A DNA stretch of 64,000 bases from Methylopila turkensis (GTDB lineage Bacteria > Pseudomonadota > Alphaproteobacteria > Rhizobiales > Methylopilaceae): contig NZ_BSFL01000003.1 of the NCBI RefSeq assembly GCF_027922325.1, forward strand, positions 620,001 through 684,000, in the 5' to 3' direction. Shown in pieces: positions 9,999-17,972 of this stretch. Position 1 is the stretch's first letter; each line of letters opens with the position of its first letter. The notes below the pieces were generated by a model that was not told the origin of the DNA, searched no databases, and saw only the letters and a list, made by a program, of their open reading frames with translations. The position numbers and the translations under genes are program-made.

Positions 9999-10469
9999 AT
10001 GCCGCACGCATTGGAAGTTGGCGCTCCGGCTCCCGATTTCGAGCTGCCCGCCGCCGGAGGCGGCGCGATCGGGCTGCGGGAGCTGCGCGGCAAGAAGGTC
10101 GTGCTGTACTTCTACCCCAAGGACGACACCTCCGGATGCACCGCCGAGGCGATCGCCTTCAACGGCCTGCGCGACGAGTTCGAGGCGGCCGGCGCGGTGG
10201 TCGTCGGCGTGTCGGGCGACAGCGTCGAGAGCCATGACAAGTTCCGGGCCAAGTACGACCTGCAGCTCGCTCTCGGCTCCGATGAAACCCGCGAGATGCT
10301 GCAAGCTTATGGCGTCTGGGTGGAAAAGAGCATGTACGGCCGCAAAAGCATGGGCGTGGCGCGGACGACCGTGCTGATCGACGGCGAAGGCCGGGTCGCC
10401 CGCGTGTGGCCGAAGGTGAAGGTGCCGGGCCACGCCGACGAGGTCCTGAGCGCTGTGAAAGAGCTGTGA
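9999..10469 (+). CDS. bcp: Thioredoxin-dependent peroxiredoxin (Bcp/PrxQ type)
   Basis: Cytosolic thiol peroxidase of 156 residues that reduces hydrogen peroxide and organic hydroperoxides using thioredoxin. The peroxidatic cysteine is Cys47 in YPKDDTSGCT, the family active site. It is the only cysteine in the protein. The resolving cysteine found five residues later in many Bcp enzymes is isoleucine here, so this is a one-cysteine variant. A GAGG ribosome-binding site precedes the ATG by 7 bases. The gene is divergent from the AsmA-like gene and precedes an M23 peptidase gene that has its own CtrA-like site. Confidence 0.94.
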   Translation: MPHALEVGAPAPDFELPAAGGGAIGLRELRGKKVVLYFYPKDDTSGCTAEAIAFNGLRDEFEAAGAVVVGVSGDSVESHDKFRAKYDLQLALGSDETREMLQAYGVWVEKSMYGRKSMGVARTTVLIDGEGRVARVWPKVKVPGHADEVLSAVKEL

Positions 10470-10479
10470 GACGCCGCGC

Positions 10480-10502
10480 GTTAGGGCGGGGTTAACCCTA
10501 AC
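10480..10502 (+). promoter_or_regulatory. CtrA-like motif within an inverted repeat, upstream of M23 peptidase gene
   Basis: TTAG (10481-10484), seven bases, then TTAAC (10492-10496): one mismatch from the CtrA consensus TTAA-N7-TTAAC. It overlaps an inverted repeat, GTTAGGG (10480-10486) with CCCTAAC (10496-10502). It lies 39 bases upstream of the M23 peptidase ATG. CtrA is the alphaproteobacterial cell-cycle regulator and often controls wall-remodelling genes. Binding here is inference from the motif and its position. The same inverted repeat also lies just after the bcp stop, but lacks a T-run and so is a poor terminator. Confidence 0.4.
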
Positions 10503-10540
10503 AGGCCACGTTGGCGAGGTCACCAAAACGGGGCCAGCCG

Positions 10541-11728
10541 ATGCCATCTCGACCCGCCGCCGGCGATCTGCTGTTGATCGATCGCGGCGGGCGAACCACG
10601 GCGATACGCCTTCCGAGGCATGGCGCCATGGCGCTCGGCGCCTGTCTCGCGCTGGTCGTGCTGTGGGCGCTCGGCGCGGGGTTCTACATCGCCTTCCACG
10701 ACACCGTGGTCGCGGAGCTCCGCCGCGGCGCGAAGGCGGCCGAGCAAGGCTACGACGCCCAGGTCGCCGACCTCCGGAACGAGCTTGAGCGCCTGCGCAC
10801 CCGCCGGCTCGTGGAGCAGACCGGCGTGGAGCAGCGTTTCACGGAGTTTCTGAAGCGGCAGGAGGCGCTGGAGCGTCGCCAGACCGCGCTCGCGACGCTC
10901 GGGGGCGCCGCTCTGGCGGACGCTCCCTCCAGCGCCCAACCCCTGAGCTACACGACCAAGCCGCAGCCGCTCGACAGACCGACGAGCGCCTTCGACGACC
11001 TCACTGGCGCGACCGAGCCGCAGCGCCGCAGCGGGCTGGACCGGATGGAGACGCTCGCCGCCGCGATCGACCGGGCCGAGAACCGCCAGACCGCGTTGCT
11101 CGAACAGACGGCGGCGCGCGTGAACGAACGTCGGCGCAAGATGGCGCAGGTCTGGGACTCGCTCGGCCTCGCGCGCCGGCTCGGCGGCGACGGTCTCGGC
11201 CGCGGCGGCCCGTTCGAGCCCCTCCCCGTCGGGCAAGGCGTCGACGACCGCATTCGCAGGCTCTACGCCGACCACGCCGAGGCGGAGGCGCTGCGGCGCC
11301 AGCTCGACGCCGCCCCGCTGCGCTCGCCCGCGCCGTCCGGCTCCTCGGTCTCGAGCGGATTCGGTTCGCGGATCGATCCGTTCCTGGGCCAGCCGGCCCT
11401 GCACGCCGGCGTCGACTTCGCGAGCGAGGGCGGCGAGCCGATCCGCGCCACCGCGCCCGGGCGGGTGGTCGAATCCAGCTATAACGGCGGGTACGGGCTG
11501 ATGGTCGAGATCGACCACGGCGGGGGCCTGACCACCCGCTTCGCGCACATGTCCTTCGCCGCGGTCACGTCAGGCCAGACGGTGAAGGCCGGTCAGATCA
11601 TCGGCCGGGTCGGCTCGACCGGCCGTTCGACCGGCCCCCATCTGCACTACGAGACCCGGATCGACGGCGACGCCGTCGATCCCATGCGGTTTCTTCGCGC
11701 GGGGCGGACGCTCGCCGCGATCGACTGA
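10541..11728 (+). CDS. M23-family murein endopeptidase, membrane anchored
   Basis: A 395-residue envelope protein with one N-terminal membrane helix (about residues 29-52), a coiled coil (about 55-105 and again near 170-200) and a C-terminal LytM/M23 domain. The zinc site is intact: His288 and Asp292 in HAGVD, and His367 and His369 in HLHYE. Such enzymes cut peptide cross-links in peptidoglycan, often during cell separation. An in-frame TTG at 10511 would add 10 residues; the ATG was preferred because it has a GGGG run just upstream. A CtrA-like motif upstream suggests cell-cycle control. It converges on prfB with 3 bases between them. Confidence 0.92.
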   Translation: MPSRPAAGDLLLIDRGGRTTAIRLPRHGAMALGACLALVVLWALGAGFYIAFHDTVVAELRRGAKAAEQGYDAQVADLRNELERLRTRRLVEQTGVEQRFTEFLKRQEALERRQTALATLGGAALADAPSSAQPLSYTTKPQPLDRPTSAFDDLTGATEPQRRSGLDRMETLAAAIDRAENRQTALLEQTAARVNERRRKMAQVWDSLGLARRLGGDGLGRGGPFEPLPVGQGVDDRIRRLYADHAEAEALRRQLDAAPLRSPAPSGSSVSSGFGSRIDPFLGQPALHAGVDFASEGGEPIRATAPGRVVESSYNGGYGLMVEIDHGGGLTTRFAHMSFAAVTSGQTVKAGQIIGRVGSTGRSTGPHLHYETRIDGDAVDPMRFLRAGRTLAAID

Positions 11729-11731
11729 GCG

Positions 11732-12863
11732 TCAGTCGGCGTCGTCGATCTCGCCGGCCTTGGTGCCGTAGGCGCGCAGGGCGAGGGTGGCCTCCATGAA
11801 GCCGTCGAGATCGCCGTCGAGCGTGTCCTGCGGCGAGGTCGAGGTGTAGCCCGTGCGCAGATCCTTCACGAGCTGATACGGCTGCAGCACGTAGGAGCGG
11901 ATCTGATGGCCCCAGCCGATGTCGGTCTTGGCGGCCTGGTCCGCGGCGGCCTCGGCCTCGCGCCGCTTGAGTTCGGCTTCGTAGAGCTTGGCGCGCAGCA
12001 TCTCCCACGCGGTGGCGCGGTTCTTGTGCTGCGAGCGGTCGCCCTGGCTCACCACCATGATGCCGGTCGGGTTGTGCACGAGACGCACGGCCGACTCGGT
12101 CTTGTTGACATGCTGTCCGCCGGCGCCGCCGGAGCGCATCGTGTCGACGCGCACGTCGCTCTCATTGATCTCGATTTTGATCGAGTCGTCGATCACGGGA
12201 TAGACGTCGATCGAGGCGAAGCTGGTCTGCCGCCGGGCGTTCGAATCGAACGGGGAGATGCGCACGAGCCGGTGAACGCCGGCTTCGGTCTTCAGCCAGC
12301 CATAGGCGTTGTGACCCTTGATCTGCAGCGTGGCGGACTTGATGCCGGCCTGCTCGCCGTTCTGGTGGTCGACCACCTCGATCTTGAAGCCCCGACGCTC
12401 CGACCAGCGCGTGTACATGCGCAGCAGCATCTCGGCCCAGTCCTGGCTCTCGGTGCCGCCGGCGCCGGGATGGACCTCCAGGAAGGTGTCGAAACCGTCG
12501 GCCTCGCCGGCCAGCAGCGATTCGAGTTGGCGGCGCGCGGCTTCGGCCTTGAGCGCGCGCAGCGCCTTCTCGGCCTCGGCGACGACGTCGGCGTCGCCCT
12601 CCATCTCGCCGAGCTCGATCAGCTCGAGATTGTCCTTCAGCTCACGCTCGATCCGCTCGACGCCGGACATGGAGTCCTCGAGCGACGTGCGTTCGCGCAT
12701 GACCTTCTGCGCCGTCTCCGGGTCGTCCCAGAGGGTCGGGTCTTCGGCCTGATGGTTCAGCTCTTCGAGGCGGGATTTCGAGGCGTCCCAGTCAAAGATG
12801 CCTCCTCAGCAGCCCGACTGACTGCTCGATGTCCTGAACGAGGGTTTCGATCTCGGCGCGCAT
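11732..12863 (-). CDS. prfB: Peptide chain release factor 2, with programmed +1 frameshift
   Basis: RF2 recognises UGA and UAA stops and releases the finished protein through its GGQ loop (SGGAGGQHVNK). The gene is read in two frames. Frame one runs from the ATG at 12863 for 23 codons to CTT, then an in-frame TGA at 12794-12792. Skipping the T at 12794 continues as GAC TGG GAC in the +1 frame for another 353 residues. The site is AGGAGG-CAT-CTT-TGA-C: a Shine-Dalgarno-like sequence three bases before CTT-TGA-C, the classic autoregulatory slip. The summed length, 376 residues, matches rhizobial RF2. Reading only the second frame would wrongly start the protein at 12700. Confidence 0.96.
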
Positions 12864-13007
12864 GGGCCTTCGCGTGGTGCTTCACGTGGGGAAACGGGAT
12901 GCGTCTGTTAGCCCGGCGATCGCCGGTCTGTAAACCGCGGCGCGCGCCCTACTTGTCCGCCCGTCGCGGACGATCCGCCGCGGCGCAAGACAGGAAGGAC
13001 ACGTCCC

Positions 13008-13316
13008 ATGAGCGTCAAGCTCGTCGTCATGTACCCGAAGCCGGCCGATCCCGAGCGGTTCGACAGCTACTTCCGCGAAACCCATGTCCCGCTCGTGGCC
13101 AAGATGCCGGGCCTCAAGAACCACGCCTTCGGCCCCTCCACCGGCCCGGACGGCGGCGAAGGCCCCTACTTCTGGATCTTCGTCGGCACCTGGGAGAGCA
13201 AGGCCGCGCTCGAGGCGGCGCTCGGCTCGCCGGAAGGCCAGGCGGCGGTGGCGGACATTCCGAACTATTCGCCGGACGCGCCTACGATCGCGGTCATCGA
13301 CGCCACCGAAGGCTGA
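13008..13316 (+). CDS. EthD-family protein
   Basis: A 102-residue single-domain protein of the EthD/dimeric ferredoxin-like fold. The KLVVMYPKPADPERFDSYFRETHVPL opening gives the typical strand, helix and conserved histidine (ETHVPL), and the sequence ends with the usual short strand. EthD itself is linked to alkyl tert-butyl ether degradation, but most family members have no known reaction, so no function is assigned. An AGGAAGGA ribosome-binding site precedes the ATG. It is divergent from prfB and convergent with mrcA, from which it is separated by mrcA's terminator hairpin. Confidence 0.85.
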   Translation: MSVKLVVMYPKPADPERFDSYFRETHVPLVAKMPGLKNHAFGPSTGPDGGEGPYFWIFVGTWESKAALEAALGSPEGQAAVADIPNYSPDAPTIAVIDATEG

Positions 13317-13331
13317 CCGCTTCCATCCGTT

Positions 13332-13366
13332 AAAAAGGCTGCGGGGCGCTGACCAGCGCGCCCCGC
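13332..13366 (-). terminator. Rho-independent terminator of mrcA
   Basis: Perfect 9-base stem GCGGGGCGC (13341-13349) pairing with GCGCCCCGC (13358-13366). Read on the minus strand it is followed by AGCC and then TTTTT (13336-13332). It starts 11 bases past the mrcA stop, as expected for a terminator of that gene. Confidence 0.75.
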
Positions 13367-13376
13367 GCCACGGCCT

Positions 13377-15833
13377 TCAGTAAAGCCCGCCGGTGCCGGA
13401 ACGCACGGCCCGGTCCGCCTCGGGCGTGACGGTATCCGGCCGGTTCGACGGCGCGGCCTGGCCGATGATCGAGTAGCTGTCCGGCGGCGCCGTTCCCGGC
13501 TTGAACGCCTCGAGGATCATCTTCGGATCGCCCGCGGAGGCGCGCATCCCGTTCGACGGGTTGATGCGGATCAGCTTGATGCCGGGCGGCACCCGGAACG
13601 GCACCGCCGGCTTGTCGGCGAGCGCCGCCTTCATGAACTCCGTGAAGACCGGAGCCGCGATCGAGCCGCCGGTCTCGCCCTCGCCCATGGAGCGCGGCTT
13701 GTCGTAACCGAGGTAGACGCCGACGGCGAGGTCGGGCGAGAAGCCGACGAACCAGGCGTCCTTGTAGTCGTTGGTGGTGCCGGTCTTGCCGGCGATCGGC
13801 TTGCCGACCGCGCGCACGCCGGTGCCCGTGCCGCGCAGGACCACGCCCTCCATCATCGAGGTGATCTGGTAGGCTGTCATCGGGTCGAGCACCTGCTCGC
13901 GATGGTCGACGAGCCGGGGCTCGTCCTGATGCGCCCAGGCCGTCGCCGTGCACGCCTGACAGTCGCGGTCGTCGTGCCGGTAGACGGTCTTGCCGGTGCG
14001 GTCCTGGATGCGGTCGATCACGGTCGGGGTGATCTTCTTGCCGCCGTTCGCGAACATCGAATAGGCCGCGGTCATGCGCAGCACGGTGGTCTCGCCGGCG
14101 CCGAGCGACATCGACAGATAGGGCGGCAGATCCTCGATCACGCCGAACCGCTTGGCGTATTCGGAGATCAGCGGCATGCCCATGTCCTGGGCCAGGCGCA
14201 CCGTCATGACGTTGCGCGACTTCTCGATGCCGAAGCGCAGCGTCTGCGGGCCATAGAACTTCTTGGCGTAGTTCTCCGGCTTCCAGACGCCGACCCCGGC
14301 GCCCTGGTTGATCTCGATCGGCGCGTCCATGACCACGCTCGAGGGCGTGTAGCCATTGTCGAGCGCCGAGGCGTAGATGAACGGCTTGAACGAGGAGCCC
14401 GGCTGCCGCAGCGCCTGGGTCGCCCGGTTGAACTGGCTCTCGTCGTAGGAGAAGCCGCCTGCGAGCGCGAGCACGCGGCCGGTGAAGGGATCCATCGCGA
14501 CCAGGCCGCCGGAGATTTCCGGCGCCTGCCGGAGCCGGTAGTCCGAACCGCCCTGCTTGATCGCTTCGACATAGACGACATCGCCCGGCTTCAGCACCTG
14601 CGACACCGTCTTGACCGCGCGGCCGCGCTCAGGACCCTTGGCCCATTTCGCCCAGCGCGCGCCTTCGAGCGGGATGACGCCCGTCACCCGCTCCCGGGTC
14701 ACCGCCCCGCTCTTGTCGCGCCCCGGCTGCAGCCCGATGGTCGCCTGGGCCTGGCCCGCGTCGAGCACGACCGCGAGACGCCACGGGATGTCGCCATATG
14801 CGGGCACGTCGGCCAGGGCGACGCCCCAGTCGCCGCGCGGGTCGATCTCGCGCACTGGGCCGCGCCAGCCGCGCTGCTGGTCGAAGGCCACGAGGCCGTC
14901 GCTCAGCGCCTTCCGGGCCAGCACCTGCATCTTCGGGTCGAGGGTGGTGCGGACCGAGAGACCGCCTTCGTACAGGCCCTTCTCGCCGTACTTCTCGTAG
15001 ACGACGCGGCGCACTTCCTCGTTGAAGTACTCGCTGGCGACAAGCTGCGTGCCGGTCGGCCGCGGGTTGACGTCGATCGGCTCCTTCTTCGCCGCGTCTC
15101 CTTCCTCGCGGGTCGCGTAGCCGTTCTCGACGATGCGGTCGATCACCCAATTGCGGCGCTCCAAGGCGCGCTCGGGAAACCGGAACGGATGGTAATTGTT
15201 GGGAGCCTTCGGCAGCGCCGCGAGATAGGCGGCCTCGGCGAGCGTCAGTTCGTTGACCGACTTGTCGAAATAGACCAGCGACGCCGCGCCGACGCCATAG
15301 GCGCCGAGGCCTAGATAGATCTCGTTGAGATAGAGCTCGAGGATGCGGTCCTTGGTGTAGGTCTGCTCGATCCGGAGCGACAGCAGCGCTTCCTTGATCT
15401 TGCGCTCCATCGAGGTCTCGTTCGTCAGCAGGAAGTTCTTGGCGACCTGCTGAGTGATGGTCGAGGCGCCCTGGGGCCGGCGATCGCGGTTCTGGATGTT
15501 CTGCAGCGCCGCGCGGGCGACGCCGAGGAAGTCGATGCCGCCATGGCTGTAGAAGGTCTTGTCCTCGGCCGAGATGAAGGCGGTCGTCAGCCGCTTCGGC
15601 ATCGCCTGGATCGGCAGGAACAGCCGGCGCTCCTTGGCGTATTCGGCGATCAGCCGGCCGTCATTGGCGTGGAGCCGCGTCATGATCGGCGGCTCGTAAT
15701 TCGCCAGATGCTCGTAGTCCGGCAGTTCGCGGGAGTAGCTCCACGCGAAATAGCCGACCACCGCGGCGGCGCAGAGCGCCAGCACGGTGCCGGTCGCGAA
15801 CAGGAACCCGAGGAACCGGACAAGCAGACGCAT
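13377..15833 (-). CDS. mrcA: Penicillin-binding protein 1A (bifunctional)
   Basis: Class A PBP of 818 residues that polymerises glycan strands and cross-links their peptides at the inner membrane. A membrane anchor spans about residues 4-28. The glycosyltransferase domain has Glu90 in ISAEDKTFYSHGG and the later TITQQVAKN motif. The transpeptidase domain has Ser480 in SSFK (SxxK), SRN as the SxN motif and Lys683 in KTGTT. The start giving MRLLVRFLGF was chosen because the preceding 39 in-frame residues are low-complexity and come before the anchor. An OB-fold-like insertion lies between the two catalytic domains, as in other PBP1A proteins. Confidence 0.96.
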   Translation of the reverse strand: MRLLVRFLGFLFATGTVLALCAAAVVGYFAWSYSRELPDYEHLANYEPPIMTRLHANDGRLIAEYAKERRLFLPIQAMPKRLTTAFISAEDKTFYSHGGIDFLGVARAALQNIQNRDRRPQGASTITQQVAKNFLLTNETSMERKIKEALLSLRIEQTYTKDRILELYLNEIYLGLGAYGVGAASLVYFDKSVNELTLAEAAYLAALPKAPNNYHPFRFPERALERRNWVIDRIVENGYATREEGDAAKKEPIDVNPRPTGTQLVASEYFNEEVRRVVYEKYGEKGLYEGGLSVRTTLDPKMQVLARKALSDGLVAFDQQRGWRGPVREIDPRGDWGVALADVPAYGDIPWRLAVVLDAGQAQATIGLQPGRDKSGAVTRERVTGVIPLEGARWAKWAKGPERGRAVKTVSQVLKPGDVVYVEAIKQGGSDYRLRQAPEISGGLVAMDPFTGRVLALAGGFSYDESQFNRATQALRQPGSSFKPFIYASALDNGYTPSSVVMDAPIEINQGAGVGVWKPENYAKKFYGPQTLRFGIEKSRNVMTVRLAQDMGMPLISEYAKRFGVIEDLPPYLSMSLGAGETTVLRMTAAYSMFANGGKKITPTVIDRIQDRTGKTVYRHDDRDCQACTATAWAHQDEPRLVDHREQVLDPMTAYQITSMMEGVVLRGTGTGVRAVGKPIAGKTGTTNDYKDAWFVGFSPDLAVGVYLGYDKPRSMGEGETGGSIAAPVFTEFMKAALADKPAVPFRVPPGIKLIRINPSNGMRASAGDPKMILEAFKPGTAPPDSYSIIGQAAPSNRPDTVTPEADRAVRSGTGGLY

Positions 15834-16002
15834 CGAATCTCGTTCCGTTTCGGCGGCTGGAACATGCGGATGCGCCGGTCGGCCAGCGGCTTCTCCGGCT
15901 TTCGCGTCACGCCCGTCGGCGAAGCCCCTGCCCCGCCGGCCCCCACTCACATACCGGCTTCGTGGCGCTTTGTGGAGATTGTACGGCGCGCGGACCTTAC
16001 GC

Positions 16003-17208
16003 TCAATTCACTCGGCCGAGTGTGCCCGCCGCGATACGGGTCTCGAAGTAGCCGGCCACGGCCTTCGCCACCGCCTCGGTCGCCTGTTCGCGCCACGCCT
16101 CCGACATCAGCAGCTTGGCGTCCTCCTTGCTGGAGAGATAGCCGAGCTCCAGCAGCACGGAGGGCACGTCCGGCGCCTTGAGCACCCGGAAGCCGGCGGA
16201 CCGCAGCGGATTCTTGTTCAGCTTCGCGGCGCTCTTCAGGTCCTTGACCAGCCGGCGGGCGAAATCGGAGGTGAAACCCTTGGTCTCGCGGCGCGTGAGG
16301 TCGAACAGAATGCCCGCGACCTCTTCCGGCTCGTCCGAGAGGTCGACGCCGGCGATCAGGTCGGCGCGGTTCTCCTTCTCGGCGAGCCGCTCGGCCTCCC
16401 TGTCGGACGCCTTCTCCGACAGGGTGTAGATCGTCGCGCCCCGGACGCCGAACGGGTCTGTCAGCGTGTCGGCGTGGATCGAGATCATCAGCGCGGCGGC
16501 GTTGTCGCGCGCGATCCGGACGCGGCCCGGCAGGGAGACGAAGGTGTCGTCGTCGCGCGTCAGCACCACGCGGCGGCGGCCGGAGGCCTCGATCTTGTCC
16601 TTAAGGCGCTTGGCGAAATCGAGCACGATGTCCTTTTCGCTGACGTCGCCGGGACCGGCCGCGCCGGGGTCGACGCCGCCATGGCCGGGATCGATCACGA
16701 CGACAGGAAGCTCCTCGCCGCCGGGCTTCGCGGCGACGGACGCGACGGGCTCCTCGGCGCGCGAGCTGACGACGGACTGCAGGAAGCTCTTCCGATCGGT
16801 CGGCGTCAGGTCGAGCACGAGCCGGGCGGGCTGCCCCTCGACCGGCTCCAGCACGAAGGCCTTGTCGATCGCGACCGGCTTGCGGACGTCGACGACGATC
16901 CGGGACCGGCCGGGCGCGAACACGCCGAAACGGTAGGCGGAGATCAGCCCCCGCCCCTGTTCGCCGGCCTTGTCAGGCAGACGGAACGATACTTCCGGCA
17001 GGTCGATCACGACGCGGTAGGGATCGGCGAGGACGAAAGCGTTGATCGCGACGGCGGAGGTGAGGTCGACCACGAGCCGGGTGCGCTGCTCGTCGCCGGC
17101 GAGCCGGCTGTCGGTCGCGGCCGGCACGGCCTTCGCAGGCTGCGCGCGCACGGGGGCGGCGAAGGCGAACAACGCGGCGGCGAGCGTGATCGAGAGCAGG
17201 CGAATCAT
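16003..17208 (-). CDS. amiC: N-acetylmuramoyl-L-alanine amidase with AMIN domain
   Basis: Periplasmic zinc amidase that removes stem peptides from MurNAc, needed for daughter-cell separation. The 401-residue protein has a cleavable signal peptide (about residues 1-22, ending VRAQ), an AMIN targeting domain (about 45-140) and an Amidase_3 domain from about 170 onward. Zinc-site residues lie in DPGHGGVD, in SEKD and in SIHADT, with the catalytic glutamate in LELGYLS. mrcA lies 169 bases downstream in the same direction, a common pairing in alphaproteobacteria. A perfect TTAA-N7-TTAA motif lies 65 bases upstream of the start. Confidence 0.95.
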   Translation of the reverse strand: MIRLLSITLAAALFAFAAPVRAQPAKAVPAATDSRLAGDEQRTRLVVDLTSAVAINAFVLADPYRVVIDLPEVSFRLPDKAGEQGRGLISAYRFGVFAPGRSRIVVDVRKPVAIDKAFVLEPVEGQPARLVLDLTPTDRKSFLQSVVSSRAEEPVASVAAKPGGEELPVVVIDPGHGGVDPGAAGPGDVSEKDIVLDFAKRLKDKIEASGRRRVVLTRDDDTFVSLPGRVRIARDNAAALMISIHADTLTDPFGVRGATIYTLSEKASDREAERLAEKENRADLIAGVDLSDEPEEVAGILFDLTRRETKGFTSDFARRLVKDLKSAAKLNKNPLRSAGFRVLKAPDVPSVLLELGYLSSKEDAKLLMSEAWREQATEAVAKAVAGYFETRIAAGTLGRVN

Positions 17209-17272
17209 GACGGCCCAGCAACCCCTTCCGCAGTCGTCGGCATGCCTGTTTAGGAGATTTAGGAGCGCGCGG

Positions 17273-17287
17273 TTAACCCGGCATTAA
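17273..17287 (-). promoter_or_regulatory. CtrA-like binding motif upstream of amiC
   Basis: Exact TTAA (17273-17276), seven bases, TTAA (17284-17287), the core consensus for the cell-cycle regulator CtrA of alphaproteobacteria. It is 65 bases upstream of the amiC start, a position compatible with promoter control. The motif is short, but TTAA is rare in such GC-rich DNA, which makes a chance match less likely. Binding is not shown by sequence. Confidence 0.5.
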
Positions 17288-17380
17288 ACCTGCGCGACCG
17301 GTTTCCCCGCCGCCGTTGCGCCTGTGACGCACCGCCGTCGGTCCGGGCGCCCACGGCGCAGCGGCGCCCAAGGATGAAGC

Positions 17381-17410
17381 TTGTCAATGTGGAGCGTGGT
17401 CCGCTAATAA
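17381..17410 (+). promoter_or_regulatory. Candidate sigma-70 promoter for rne
   Basis: TTGTCA (17381-17386) as a -35 box and TAATAA (17405-17410) as a -10 box, with an 18-base spacer. The flanking CTAATAAAAA run is the most AT-rich stretch in this region. It would give a leader of about 555 bases before the rne start. Prediction from boxes alone. Confidence 0.4.
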
Positions 17411-17972
17411 AAAGTCGCTCACGTCGCGGCGACCTGAGTCCCGTCGAACCCAATTCGTCGGACCGCCGCGATGTCGAACCATCGCCTGTTTTCGCGTCGC
17501 GCCAACCGTTTCCTGAAATTCCGGAAGCGAGGCGAGCGCCGGGCGGTGGGTAGCCGGTCCCCGCTCCCATGCGTCAGGGCCGCTCGCCACGGCCCAGTCT
17601 CGGGACCGTCGGTTTCGTCGTCGTCGCGACCGTGAGCGTCCGGAAGCCTTTTGGCGTCCAGACGATCTTTTCACATCCGGGCGCCCGCCACGGCGCGCGG
17701 AGACCGATTTGCGAGGTCCGCCGGAGAATGCGCACGGCGCCGAACGCCGCATACGCTTCATCCCGGACCTCGATTCGCCGGACCCTCCGGCTCGCGTCGT
17801 CTGCCGGCGCCCCCGTCACCGCGACCGCTACGGTTTCGACGACGCGGCCGCGCGCATCCGACGTTCCCACATCCCACCCTGCCGAGCGCCGATTCCGCGC
17901 CTTGAGCGCCCTGCCCGATCCGTCGCCCGCGACGGAAGGCGGCCCGCTCGGCCGCATTCAAGAGTTCCGTAC

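Larger units (their letters stand above)
17209..17972. other. 764-base divergent region between amiC and rne
   Basis: No convincing protein gene lies here. The open frame continuing upstream of rne to 17709 has low-complexity Arg/Pro/Ala content and does not resemble RNase E. The region holds a perfect CtrA-like motif on the amiC side and a sigma-70-like promoter candidate for rne. The roughly 555 bases between that promoter and the rne ATG would form a long RNA leader. In other bacteria rne messages are autoregulated through long 5' leaders; that this one is too is inference. Confidence 0.5.

Noticed and set aside
17709-17972. 88-residue N-terminal extension of RNase E
   Set aside because: The sequence is Arg/Pro-rich and unlike any RNase E; the normal N-terminus begins at 17973.
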